Assembly (NCBI GenBank): GCA_947359465.1
Contig: OX375873.1
Coordinates: 70,507,477-70,571,476 of the forward strand
Length of the DNA stretch: 64,000 bases
Origin: Metellina segmentata
Lineage: Eukaryota; Arthropoda; Arachnida; Araneae; Tetragnathidae
Direction: 5' to 3'
Of the stretch, positions 10,974-22,221 are shown piece by piece. The notes under the pieces were generated by a model. The model made no database searches and was not told the DNA's origin. It saw only the letters and a list, made by a program, of their open reading frames with translations. The position numbers and the translations under genes are program-made. Within the stretch, counting starts at the first letter, position 1. Each line of letters starts with the position of its first letter.

Positions 10974-11513
10974 AGAGTGCCTATATAATAAGAAAGGCAA
11001 CACACGGGAAACACTTTCTGATTGGCTTAGAGACCTTTTCTACCGCCCGAGGCGGTCTTTTCCTAGCTCCAGTAGACTTAACATGGGAACTTTTTGTGTG
11101 TTCTAGAAAAACATGTGAATATTAAATTAAAAAGAAAATATAGCTTATTAATGTTCCATTTCGTGTTATAGAATGTTTATTTAATATTATTTTAGTGTTT
11201 TGTCAGTATAAATTTGAAGACTTTTTAAGTACATAGATTTTTTTTTTTGAACAACATGGTGTTTCCCGTAATCTAAGTTAGCGCGTTGTGCAATCCATCT
11301 CATAAATTACCATATAATTGAGCTTTTATATGATTCATTTATACTGAATGTATCCATATTATAAGAATCATATGCTTTTTGTTCTCCTTGAAATGATATA
11401 TTAATTCGCCCAGCAACCTTCTTTAAGACGATTCTGGCAGAAATATGGTTGCCGCGCATGCGCATTAGGCCAAATTTGGTCTCTTGTCGCCACTTTTATT
11501 ATATAGGCACTCT
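10974..11513 (-). mobile_element. MULE-like MITE, copy 2 (540 bp), inverted
   Basis: Same TIRs as copy 1, with the left end more diverged (aagaaaggcaaca versus aagagtggcgaca). Flanks are tagatgacat and aagatgacat, a 9-10 bp duplication with one mismatch. The internal sequence is the reverse complement of copy 1 with scattered substitutions. Confidence 0.8.
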
Positions 11514-12002
11514 AAGATGACATACACATACAATTTTCAAAATGCAATGTTTTATTGCACATTCTATAGGACGAAATAAATGGGTAAAATAAATTATCAA
11601 AACAGCTATGACTAAATCTGTGCACAGATGGCAATATGTTATGTCACTTTTCCCAAATAAATGACTATGACCCATTCTGGTGTCTTTTTTGTTAATGTTC
11701 AGAAGGTGGCAAAATGTAGTAAGTCTTTTTATTTCAGTTTATGAGAAAACAAAGGTGATAAAATTGTAATAAATCAAAAACCGCAGAACCACATGTTGAA
11801 TCTTGAATCTTAAAACTGCTGTCACGAAAAAGGAAAAAAAGTGACATAACATTTTGCCATTGGAGCACAGAAATATAGTTGTATGTATGACTGAGTTTGA
11901 TTCAAAAATTTTAATATTTCATTCTTTCATGGATAAATTCACATGAAATGAAACATCATTATATTCCTGTCCAGGAAGATAAATTGGGGCGACTTTTCAA
12001 TC
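11514..12002. other. Unassigned spacer
   Basis: AT-rich. No gene or repeat boundary recognised. Confidence 0.4.
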
Positions 12003-12230
12003 TATCGTCACTCAAAGTGCATAAGGTCGTACGTTTAAAATCTGTATATTTCAGGAGGGCGAAAAAACTTAGTTTGCCAAATGTGATTTAATTCTAATGT
12101 TATTATCATTTGGTTGTAACTTTTATTGGATCAGAAGATTGTAATCACAAAATTCCACATATAACAATAAAAAAAAAAAAAAAAAAGGATTAATGGACAT
12201 ACAACCCCTTTTGTGCGTTGAGTGACGATA
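12003..12230. mobile_element. Small MITE with TATCGTCACTCAA termini (about 228 bp)
   Basis: Left end tatcgtcactcaaagtgcat; right end gcgttgagtgacgata. Reversed, the right end gives tatcgtcactcaacgc. The TA at each outer edge suggests a TA-inserting (Tc1/mariner-type) MITE. It contains a poly-A run near 12170. Confidence 0.6.
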
Positions 12231-13730
12231 TATCTATATGAGTGACATTATTTAAATTTATCATAATATTCTGTAATTAACTCACTTTCAATACCATCAA
12301 TGTTTCTCACATGTTGTAATTTATATTAACAACTAACGAAATTCTTAATTTTCTGTTCTATTTGTTCATTACTCGTCCAGAATAGCGATCACTGAACACA
12401 CGAACATCCTCTAAAACATTCATATCAGGAAATGTTTTAAAGCTCGTGGAGAAATAGTCAAACTTTTTTCATAAATAACAAGTTGAATTACCTTGCGTTA
12501 CTCTTGTTAAATTGGTTAACTATCTTCCGCTTTCGTTAATAAATTGTAATTCCTATTCATCACATGTAACAACTACCATACTCTAAAAAGATACACAATT
12601 CTTAAATACACAATTTCACAAATGTAAATGAATGTCATTTAAAATTTTACGTTTATGTAGAATTTAAATTTTTAGCAAGAAATAAAAGTATCTAGTGTGT
12701 GCCAATGTTAACCAGAATACATATAATAGTTCAGAGCATCATACAATGACTAAAAATGGTTTAAAACTAACTAAACCATTACTTACCTTGATTACAGTTG
12801 AACGAAAAACATCATATTGAGCGAACGAAAAGTAATGAATGTATCTGTTTTTTCACCACAAAATAGATTCTTGAAATATAACGCAAATAAGCAAAAGAAA
12901 AAAAAAAAAAAACTAAAAACACCAAGGTTGCCATGTTTTCTACCAGTCCTATTTTAAAAGGTTTTGTACTGTATGTTTTATTTACAACGTTTTATTTTCT
13001 TAATCGTCTGTTCCACATATTCAGAATTTTTTAGCTCAAAATATATAAATATATAAAATTCAAGTACCACTCACTCATCACTGTATCTCAAGAACTACAA
13101 GTCCTAGGAAGCTGAAATTTTGTAGGGTGTTCTTGTTATACCGTATATGTATCCATGTAAGAAATACATTTCACTTACAACGCACCTTTGCTGTATGCTA
13201 CAAAATGACGAAAGGTGACACTTATATTAATACTTCAACAGACGATTTTTAGGGGATTTGGAATTCCGTTTCTTAAGTTCTTTTCATGTAAAATTGCTCA
13301 ACTCAATTCGTAAAAATGACGAATCTACAGCGAGTGCTCTCGCACTCATAATAATAAAAAAAATTTTTAATTTGGTTGTGGCACTCTTTCATCAGTCATG
13401 CGACATTGTCGAATTTCGCCATCTTTAAGGGAATGATCAAAAATTAATTTTTATAAGATATTCATGACTAAGTTTTTTTCAAGCGAATACATTTTTCTTG
13501 AAAATCACATTTTGTGGCATGTCTAAAAAAAGAACTTGTTTTTAAATTGTCTTCAGTACAAACCTACAAAAGTAACCTATTACCATCTAAAAAAAAAGTA
13601 AATCGATTTCACAATTTTAAGTAAATCATTTTGTTCAAGAAACTTTTAACACACAAAATATGTTGCTTAAATATAGCTTCAATTCGTAAAATAATTCACC
13701 TTGTCCTACTGCCATTACGATCATGACTTA
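12231..13730. other. Unassigned AT-rich stretch with a dispersed-repeat core
   Basis: No gene found. At 13080-13140 it holds aagaactacaagtcctagga and aagctgaaattttgtagggt, a phrase I recognise as a common dispersed repeat in arthropod genomes. The block ends near ctctcgcactcataataa (13350). The superfamily is unknown to me. Confidence 0.4.
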
Positions 13731-14062
13731 GGGTACGTACACTACGGAACCTGGAGGGGCGCATGTAGCTTAGCTGGTCGCCTACTATCTTACCGCTATG
13801 TAGAATTGACCAGTGTTTCGGGAGAACATACGGGAGCAAACACTACAGAGCCTGGTGGGTTTACCTAGATTGGCGCAGTGAGCTAAGCAGGAAGCTGGAT
13901 GATTTGCCAGTGCGATTGTTTACAAAGCAGTGTGCGGGTAAACTGAACGATCGCCTCGATTCGTCTGTGCTTTTTTTTAGCGTCAACAGTGAAGTAATAT
14001 TATATTGGTTTGAATTTCATTTTTCTTGAAGCTTAGTTCCTGTTACAAAAGAGGCAACAACA

Positions 14063-14512
14063 ATGGAATGCGTAGATGAAGGGGTGAAATGGCCCAAGAG
14101 TCATTACAGAAAGGAAACCACTAGCTGGCTACTTGATGCATGGCAGAATGAATGGGACGAAGGAGAAACAGGTAGGACGGTGCACGATGTGTTACCAAAA
14201 GTGTCACTAAAATCATCAAGTTGGACCAGGGAAGAGACACTTTTCTTCACAGGGCACGGCCCATTCCCATCCTACCTAACGAGGTTTAAGAAAATAAAGT
14301 CCGAAAACTGCTCCTGTGGTGAAATTGGCACACCTCTACATTACATCACAGTTTGCCCCCTTACAGCCTCATGGCATATGAGAACACCTGCCGACCACCT
14401 TAAAATTGCATGGCTCAGGAACATTGCATGCAACAAGGGCTCGAGGGTTAAAATTATTAACATGGTGTCATTCATTAAAAATCACCAGGACTTGATTATC
14501 CTAAGAGACTAA
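14063..14512 (+). pseudogene. LINE ORF2 C-terminus (R1/Jockey-group), RNase H tail with Zn motif
   Basis: The 149-aa frame matches the end of ORF2 of arthropod non-LTR retrotransposons. Landmarks are a Trp-rich helix (SWLLDAWQNEWDEGETGR, residues 21-38), the phrase FFTGHGPFPSYLTRF (residues 61-75), and a C-x-C-x8-H-x4-C cluster within CSCGEIGTPLHYITVC (residues 83-98), then a leucine/isoleucine-rich end and a natural stop. ORF2 encodes endonuclease and reverse transcriptase; only the terminal part past RNase H remains. The Met is simply the first in the open stretch. A 3' UTR with an (AT)n tract (14552-14568) follows. The frame is undamaged, so the truncation is probably an ordinary 5'-truncated insertion. 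Confidence 0.75.
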
Positions 14513-14912
14513 GAAAAACGAACTTTTTTCTCACCTTGCATGATGTATATATATATATATATATATATTTATAATGTAACCTAGTATAATGATTTAATGT
14601 ATATACTGTATAGATGTAAGGATGTATAAATGTAATGTAATGTGCTCTAACATTTTGGGTAGACATGTCACCTTGGTGGCATGCTCTACTCATCCAACCA
14701 CACTTATTTAAACTGGTACAGTGTCTCACGACACTAGGCACGGGAGTGTGTGTTGGTGTTAGTTAGTTATTTTTAAATGGTTACAAACAAAAACTTAATA
14801 CATAAAGTGATTTAAAATACTGAATAATATAGTTCCTTATAGATTTTTTTTATTAGACGGGAAATGTGTTTTACTAAAGCTACACATTTATATTAAATAC
14901 ATAAAAATAATT

Positions 14913-15393
14913 CTTGGGGGCTCCACCCCCTACTCAACACCCGTATCAACACTTATACTGCAAGAAAGAGGACATTCTAAAGTTCCCTGCGATATTTTCA
15001 AATTAAAAATCTAATAGTAATTAGATATGACAATGTTAAAAAACAGTTACAAAAATGTCCCGATTTTTCACGAATTAAAAAAAAGGTTATCACGTTCCAA
15101 ATTAAAATTTCTGAAAAAACTCGGCGTCCTGCAAAAATTCACATTTTGAAGTACTGAAAAAAAATCACGGCTGAAGACTGAAAATTGTACGTCTTTCGCT
15201 GACTCGCGTTAGAAATTTCGCATCGGAAAAAATATTATTCGTCTTGTTCCCTGTACAATTTTGAGGAAACCATGTGAATTTCGTAATTTTCTGATCCGCA
15301 CTTTCTCGGGAAACCGTCAAAGAATCGAGCGAAAAAAAACGAGTTTTCAATCCTCCGGCGGCATTGGTAACATTTTTTTATTATATATAGAGA
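14913..15393 (-). mobile_element. Small Helitron, 481 bp (copy in tandem unit 1)
   Basis: On the minus strand it starts A|TCTCTATATATAATAA and ends with the hairpin gggggtggagccccc then AAG. The terminal CTRR is degenerate (CAAG), as it is at 22221. A 5' fragment of the same family is at 2084-2310. Confidence 0.6.
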
Positions 15394-15622
15394 TATTTAT
15401 GTGACACATCCTAATATCTTAAACTACGGTCTGAAAGCGTAAACAAACAAGAAATGAAAGGTTCTGTTTGCGCATGCGCAACTCCGTTGTCTGCTGGCTA
15501 TATGCGCGCAAGCTCAGCTCCGTTTTAATACAAGGTTACCTTCTAGGCTACATGCGAACATGCCTTTCGACCAGCTAGTTTTACTAAAGCTACAAATTTA
15601 TATTAAATACATAAAAATAATT

Positions 15623-16103
15623 CTTGGGGGCTCCACCCCCTACTCAACACCCGTATCAACACTTATACTGCAAGAAAGAGGACATTCTAAAGTTCCCTGC
15701 GATATTTTCAAATTAAAAATCTAATAGTAATTAGATATGACAATGTTAAAAAACAGTTACAAAAATGTCCCGATTTTTCACGAATTAAAAAAAATGTTAT
15801 CACGTTCCAAATTAAAATTTCTAAAAAAACTCGGCGTCCTGCAAAAATTCACATTTTGAAGTACTGAAAAAAAATCACGGCTGAAGACTGAAAATTGTAC
15901 GTCTTTCGCTGACTCGCGTTAGAAATTTCGCATCGGAAAAAATATTATTCGTCTTGTTCCCTGTACAATTTTGAGGAAACCATGTGAATTTCGTAATTTT
16001 CTGATCCGCACTTTCTCGGGAAACCGTCAAAGAATCGAGCGAAAAAAAACGAGTTTTCAATCCTCCGGCGGCATTGGTAACATTTTTTTATTATATATAG
16101 AGA
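15623..16103 (-). mobile_element. Small Helitron, 481 bp (copy in tandem unit 2)
   Basis: Same structure as 14913-15393, offset by exactly 710 bp. It arose by the tandem duplication rather than by an independent insertion. Confidence 0.6.
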
Positions 16104-16327
16104 TATTTATGTGACACATCCTAATATCTTAAACTACGGTCTGAAAGCGTAAACAAACAAGAAATGAAAGGTTCTGTTTGCGCATGCGCAACTCCGTTGT
16201 CTGCTGGCTATATGCGCGCAAGCTCAGCTCCGTTTTAATACAAGGTTACCTTCTAGGCTACATGCGAACATGCCTTTCGACCAGCTAGGCTACATGCGTT
16301 CATCCAGGTTCCGTAGTGTATGTATCC

Positions 16328-17126
16328 TTACTGTAATGTTAAATTTTGCTATAAAAAAGATGGTGATGAAAAGTGGTAGTAATTTTTGCAGTTGTGACAG
16401 TTATTGTCAGAAGTTCGATTCCTGATTTCCTAAATGTAAGAAGAGGACTTCTGAAGTAACAATCCGAGGTCTCCCACTATAAAAAAGATGATTATTCGAA
16501 CAAAAATAATAAAAATAAAATATCTTAAAATACAACCTGGGCTTCAAGAATAACTAAATGATAGTGTCCTTTCTTCGATAAATGGGAAAACATTGTTGGG
16601 GTCCAGGAATGTTCTGTCGTCAGACTCGAACCAGGAGACTGAAGTGTGTTACTCCATCGGAAAATAAGAGGTGTTACGGGGATAGTGGAAACGACGGCCA
16701 CTTCCCAACTTTATGTTGTAAGAAGAGGAACGAATTATAGAACCTGGATGTTCCACAAGATGAATCTATAGCTGTTGAGGGTAAACGTGGGGTGTTCGGG
16801 AATCTTTACTTGAAGAAGGACGGATGAGATACTTCCTCGTCCAGAACTACATGGACCGGTGCAGGTGTTGACATGATAGCGACAAGATATGCAAAGAACT
16901 TTCTTTATTTTCTTCGTATCAAGAAACAGCAGGAATACACACCTCGCCTCACACGAAAAACTTCCAATTCCATCGTTCAGAAATTTAGCATGACTTATTT
17001 GTAAGTTGATCAGTCTCCCATAAGGAGGGAAACTATGTATAGATTGAGCGAATATCAGAGGATGACCGCAGGCAAAATATGATGAAGTGCGGACCTTTAA
17101 AAAATTACACGAAAATTAGCAACCGC
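16328..17126. other. Unassigned stretch
   Basis: No coding homology. A gttcgattcctg word near 16413 and gactcgaaccagg near 16625 resemble tRNA B boxes on opposite strands, so degenerate SINEs are possible. No A box is seen. Confidence 0.35.
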
Positions 17127-19632
17127 TCCGGGACGCATATTTAGAATCCCTGGCGCTCCCAGCACAAAACGGAAATACGTCATATACATAGATGCGCAGA
17201 CGTGCTCGCGCAAGTCAACACCGCGAGCCGGCATACGATGCCACGCCGTTGACGAGTCATTTCACCGTGAACTTGTCTCATGTACTTTGTATATTTAATT
17301 CTAACTATTAAAATATTTTCTTCGTGAAAAATACAATCTACTTCACAATTGCAACATGTCCATGCACACATGATAAAGGAATTACCATTGTTTAGAGGTT
17401 TTCTGTGTACTTACAATATGCCGTGTCAACATTATAAAGGTGGTTTTTACATGCTTTCATGCAACTTTTATTTAATTCTTTGTAATAAACTCCTTCCAAG
17501 TTATACAAAAGAAAGAACACAATAAAAGGAAGTTATTAAAGCCAAAATGTTTTGGAAAAAACAAGGAATAAAAGTTCTGGGACTCAAAAGTGTCTGTTTA
17601 CCTTCGTCGATGCATTTGCACTGAGTACTTGTTTCATGTACTTTTTATTTAATTCAAACTTTTTTAAATGTTTTCTAGGTGAAAAAGTGAAAGCATTTAT
17701 GATTTCCAACCTGTCAATGCAAATGGAATCAAGAAATTCTCACTTTTTAGAGTTTTGTGTTTGATTTTAATATGCTCTGTTACCACTGTCAAGGCAGGTG
17801 ATTTTGACATGTTTCCATGAAACTTTCATTTAATTCTATGTAATAATCTCTTTCTAAGACATAGAAAACAAAGAACACAATAAAACCAACTTATTCATTC
17901 AAAAAATTGTGTAAAAAAACAATAAATAAAAATTTTGGGTGTGAAGGTGTCTGTGCATCTTTGTCGAAGCATTTCACCATAAACTTGTTTCATGCACTTT
18001 TTAAATAATTCAAAGTATTAAATGTTTTTTTTGATCGCAAACACAAACTATTCGATAATTGCAACGTATAAATATTAAAAGAATGAGGAAAGTAGTCGTT
18101 TTTAGAGGTTTTGTGTATATTAGATGTGTTAACATTATGAAGACAACTGCTTTTGATATGTTTCCTTGAAACTTTGTACTAATTCTATGTAATAAACTAT
18201 TTACAAAATAAAGAACATAATAAAATAAACTTATTGATGCATAAATATCTTGGTAAAAGCAATTAATAAAAATTCTAGGTCTGAATGTGTGTGTTCAGCT
18301 TTGTCGATGCATTTCACCGCGAACTTGTTTCATGTACTTTATACATAATTTCAATTTTCTAACCGTTATCTTTGTGAAAAACAGAAAGTATTTATCATTT
18401 GCAACTTGTCCAAGCAAAAGATATCTAGATATTAGCACTTTTTGAATGTTTTGTGTGTCTTTCTAACATGTTGTGTTAACATCATGAAGACAGCTCATTC
18501 TGATATGTTTCCATGAACCTTTGTGTTAATTCTAATTAATAAACTATTTCCAAGGTATATAAAAATAAGTACACAATGAAAGAGACTTATTGATACAAAA
18601 ATACTATGGATAAAAACATTTATAAAAATTTGGGGTATGAATGTGTCTGTTTAACTTTATCGAAGCAGTTCACTGTGTAGTTTTTTCATGTAACTTTTGA
18701 ATATTTCCTACAATATTATACTTATTTCTTGGTACATAATTCAAAGTAAACACAGGTACGAATTTATAAGTGCAAAAAGAAACATGAATGAAGCTTTTTT
18801 TTTTTAAATTGGCTCTGAAAGTACTTTGTCGACCCAGCTCACCGTGAACATTTTGACACTCATCTTTTAGTGAAATTCAAGTGTTATTTTTTTTTCTTTG
18901 TAAAAAAGTGAAACCATTAATAAAAACTAACTTTTTCATCCCAAAAGTAAAGAGAAGTTTGCATTTTAAAAGAAGTTGTGTGTGAAAATGTGTGTGCAGG
19001 TTTGTCGAAGGATTTCACCGTGGACTTTTCATTCATCTTTTAGTAAATTAGAACTATTAATGTTTTTCTTGGTGAAAAAGTGAAAGCAATAGATAATACT
19101 AACTTTTTACTACCAAAAGTAAAAATAAATAAGTGATTTTAAGCATTTTGGCTCTGTAGGTACTTAGTCGACAGAGTTCACCGTGAACTTTTTCACACTC
19201 ATCTTTAAGTTAATTTCAACTGTTAATGTTTTTTTTTGTGTGTAAAAGAGAGAAACGAATAATTTATTCAAACTTTTTAATGCCCAAGCAAACAAGAAGT
19301 AAGCTATATGAAAAAAGTTGTGTGTGAAAATGTGTTGAGTGTGTACTGTGTAATCCTCTTCAAATTTCAGATACACGTGTTGTTTTATATGGAGTTATGC
19401 TACACACACAGTTGTTCATTATGGCTTTATTTAATACAGTTTTCATTTGAAAAAAGAAATGTAAACCCAACAATTATTAATTTTTAGATAAAACGGCCGT
19501 ACACAGCTCTCAATACGAGCGAGGGTCGTGTTTCGACTCGTTGTGTTTGCGCGGACGCGTCTGCGCAGCTACGTATATGACGTATTTCCGTTTTGTGTTG
19601 GGAGCGGCAGGGATTCTAAATACGCCTCCTGG
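17127..19632. mobile_element. Long-TIR element (about 2.5 kb) filled with internal repeats
   Basis: The left end (17127-17215) and right end (19543-19632) are inverted copies of about 85-90 bp that share tttagaatccctg, cacaaaacggaaatacgtca and gcgcagacg. Inside, the phrase ttgtcgatgcatttcaccgt recurs with drift at about 17250, 17605, 17965, 18303, 18660, 18828, 19006 and 19168. Spacing is about 350 bp in the first half and 160-180 bp in the second. Other shared words are gtttccatgaaacttt and taataaactctttcc. No transposase ORF is present and no clear target duplication was found. Confidence 0.65.
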
Positions 19633-20101
19633 ACAGTATTATCAAAGATCCGCAATCCTCGAAGAAGAAAAGGGGGGTGACTGTGCGATTCAAAATTCGA
19701 TGAAGCATCGACGATTTTTTTTGGGATTGAGCGACCTTTTGGAGTATACACTCGTTGATTTTTGGTGTGGACTAATCCACAAGGATAGCTGGAACGCACA
19801 ATTCCAATCCCTGAGAGCCGAAGATTTTCTTACGTGAAGATTTCACAGTCACCCTGAAGAAAAAACGGACCGACAAATTCTCTGCTGTTCCACGCGAAAA
19901 ACAGTGAAAGAGTGAAAACTGGTTTTGTACATAGGACAAAACCTCTGATTTCCTCACCAATTGGGCCGACAAAATTCCATATTTGATGGTTCCTCTCTAT
20001 CTGAAACTTCGCCAAAATCCACCAACTGGCAACCCCACTCTGAGTCCTCTCTGAGTTCAAATGAATGCGCTTGCATTAATTAGGGTACAAAATCATATAT
20101 A
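19633..20101. other. Unassigned stretch
   Basis: Less AT-rich than average. Several open frames of 66-98 aa overlap on both strands with no family match, so none is called a gene. Confidence 0.4.
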
Positions 20102-21244
20102 TGTCACCACTAAAGCTCGAAAACCGTTAATGTGCACATTATCTAGCTATTCTGCAGATTAACTGATTTGCTCCGATAACGTAAGGTATAAAGAGCTTTC
20201 CGCATTTAACCTAGGTAATGTGAACATTAACGGCTTCCGTATCGTTAAAGTACAGAAGTTTGTTTCTCTTATTTCCTTTCCCTACACCTTCCCTCTATGC
20301 CTCCACTTTGAGTTTGGTTTCGCCTGTTTCTTTCATTTCCTTTCCCTCTACCTCCCCCCCCCACTTTTAGTTTAATACAGCGTGATGAATCCAGGAAAGG
20401 TCTAGAAAAGCAAGCAATGAAAACGTTTGCAGTTTCTAATGCAAAGCACCCAAATGTCGATGAAGGCGTCACTGTGAGAATTAAAGTACCCGAAGAAGAC
20501 AGAGCAAAAACTGATGCCCGCTAGATTTCAGCTGTGGTACTTAGTAAAACAGAGGATTGCTTTTATAAACTAGGTATTTAAACGGGTATTTTAAAACAAT
20601 TGTACGCAAAATATGAATTCAGTTTTTTTCAAAGAGAGATTTTTAACGAAGGAAGTATCTGTCCCTGCTGTAGAAATATCTTTACGTCAAAAATGAATAA
20701 AACAATCCCTTGGTACTGGGCAGGGTTTCAGAAAGTGTGACTGCAAATCTAAATATACCACAAATAGGTGTGATTGTCGCAAAAACCAAAATACTATGTA
20801 ATTGAAAGTGTTACCAATCTTTAGATTGCACTAATAAGAAGTATAATTTTATCATATGTTTTGCAAACTCATTTCCTTAATTGTAATAATGTTTTAAACC
20901 GTTTGAATCTTTCTATTATAGTATTTTAATTGAATGATGATTGATTATATCAACTAATTTGTTGATTGTTTGATTGTATTAACTTGATTCTTTAGATATC
21001 GAAAAATAAATAACATTGTGTTAATTTAAGCTTTCAGAAACGTTGCTGTTGTTCCAGAAAAGATCTTATTTTCACTTTAACGAGTGCCTAGTAGGTAATG
21101 TGCAGATTTTTAGGCAATTTGCAGATTACCTAGGTAATTTGAGAAATGAAACAATTTTCGGCACTTTTACGGATCACCCTAGTTAATCTGCACATTGCCA
21201 AGATAATCTGTTTTTTCACTGATTACTGCACTTTAGCGGTAACA
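20102..21244 (+). mobile_element. Ginger-like DNA transposon, internally deleted (1143 bp)
   Basis: The left end TGTCACCACTAAAG and the right end CTTTAGCGGTAACA are inverted copies differing at two positions. They are flanked by the 4-bp duplication tata (20098-20101 and 21245-21248). Gttaatgtgcacatt and taatctgcacattgcc words recur near both ends. It contains a decayed protein tail of the Ginger/KRBA2-like integrase family. Ginger elements use a retroviral-type integrase and make 4-bp duplications, which agrees. Confidence 0.65.
20417..20800 (+). pseudogene. Ginger/KRBA2-like integrase, C-terminal tail, decayed
   Basis: Translation in shifting frames gives a segment starting near DEGVTVRIKVPEEDRAKTDA, then VVLSKTEDCFYKLG (a small beta-barrel-like region after the integrase core). 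After a gap come GQGFRKCDCK and TNRCDCRKN, the cysteine-rich motif (K-C-x-C..R-C-x-C) that ends Ginger2-type and KRBA2/SCAND3-like integrase proteins. The catalytic DDE integrase core should lie upstream and is absent; only about 300 bp separate this tail from the left terminus. At least three stops or frameshifts are present. Recognition is from the Cys motif and its upstream block together; either alone would be weak. Confidence 0.6.
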
Positions 21245-21289
21245 TATACATCACTTTCCTTCCACTTCCTGGTCTGGCATGTATCCAAC

Positions 21290-21555
21290 GGCTGACGTGG
21301 CAAAGTCATTTCCGGCGTTCTTTTCTCTCTGGTAGAAACGCATTGAAAAACCGATGGAGAATAAAACTATTAAATTCATTTAAAAATCTTCTAGATTGAA
21401 TTTTAAAATTTCGCCGTGACCCAAAAATTGCAAAAAATTCGGACTACCTGTGTGTCAAATTTCATTGCTGTAGTGCCATAGAATCGTCAGGATTTTGCGG
21501 CAAGAAACAGACAGACAAGCAAACAGACAAACACTTCCTTTTATAACAGTAGAGA
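21290..21555 (-). mobile_element. Helitron-like 5' end (minus strand)
   Basis: The minus strand starts A|TCTCTACTGTTATAAAAGGA and continues with caaacacttcc and gtttgcttgtctgtctg, a common opening of arthropod Helitron-like elements. The 3' hairpin end was not located, so the left boundary is a guess. Confidence 0.4.
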
Positions 21556-21880
21556 TAAATATTAAAAATAGAAAACAGGGAAATAAGTCAAATTAAAAGT
21601 AGTCGGGTAAAAAGTTGTTTGAAATATATTCGTGTTTACTTTTCCTCTCTTGATCTAGCAGAGTTGCCACAACTTGCAACTAAAAGTGTACAACATTTAG
21701 AAATGTGAAATTAATTCCAAGCGAAAGAAAAGAAACAAAATGTATCAATGCACTGAACAACCAACACGAGTGTTTCGTTCTCGTTCGTTAAAAATATCTT
21801 CTGCCCCAAAATTGGAAACCGTTTACATTGCGAAAAGAACGAAAATAAAACTCGAAATAAATGAAGTATAAGGTCCGGTA

Positions 21881-22221
21881 CACACATCCAGATTTTCAAC
21901 TTGTGGTCCCGCTGCGGCACCGAAGCCCAACTATGCACACATAACCGTGAAATGACGCAAATACTCATCTCGCGCCATTTGCGATAAATATTCTGTCGAA
22001 GAAAACGTGCTTATTTCGCTTGGTGTAAAAAAGTAATTTTTGAAACAAAATAGACGTTACAGGATTCAACCATTCATTAATTATTATTTATATTCCATTT
22101 ATTTATGAAAACAAGGTACTTCAGACCGGAGAAGCGTGTGCGGCGCCAGCAAACCAAATGGGATTGTGTAACAATCCCCTGGGGTTGGCGAGAGTAAGCG
22201 AGCAGGGGGCGGAACCCCCAA
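21881..22221 (+). mobile_element. Unresolved repeat ending in a Helitron 3' terminus
   Basis: The hairpin gggggcggaaccccc (22205-22219), then AAG, preceded by ggttggcgagagtaagcgag, is very similar to the 3' end of the Helitron at 36197-36829. Upstream, ggtccggtacacacatcc may be a different terminal repeat. No 5' Helitron end is assigned. Confidence 0.45.

Larger units (their letters stand above)
14869..16288. repeat. Tandem duplication of a 710-bp unit
   Basis: Unit 1 is 14869-15578 and unit 2 is 15579-16288, starting ttttactaaagctaca and ending ccagctag. The copies are almost identical; I noted three differences (near 14886/15596, 15085/15795 and 15113/15823). Each unit contains one small minus-strand Helitron plus Harbinger end sequence. 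Identical 61-aa frames at 15165 and 15875 are repeat artefacts. Confidence 0.9.
13731..16327. mobile_element. PIF/Harbinger-like element, 2597 bp, composite
   Basis: The left end GGGTACGTACACTACGGAAC and the right end (reversed) GGATACATACACTACGGAAC continue as inverted repeats through gcatgtagc..tagctggtc, about 50 bp. The target duplication TTA flanks it (13728-13730 and 16328-16330), matching the TWA preference of PIF/Harbinger. No Harbinger nuclease or Myb-like ORF is seen. The interior carries a LINE tail and a 710-bp tandem duplication, so it is a non-autonomous composite. A second, truncated end is at 1068-2083. Confidence 0.7.

Noticed and set aside
15165..16060. Two identical 61-aa minus-strand frames
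   Set aside because: They lie inside the tandemly duplicated small Helitron, and the same sequence at 2084-2310 is also non-coding.
17127..19632. CRISPR-like array, because of regularly spaced repeats
   Set aside because: The repeats are diverged, long-period (about 350/160 bp), enclosed by TIRs and in a eukaryotic genome.
19569..20060. Overlapping 66-98 aa frames on both strands
   Set aside because: Several frames open at once in a GC-richer block. None has a domain, and no strand is favoured.
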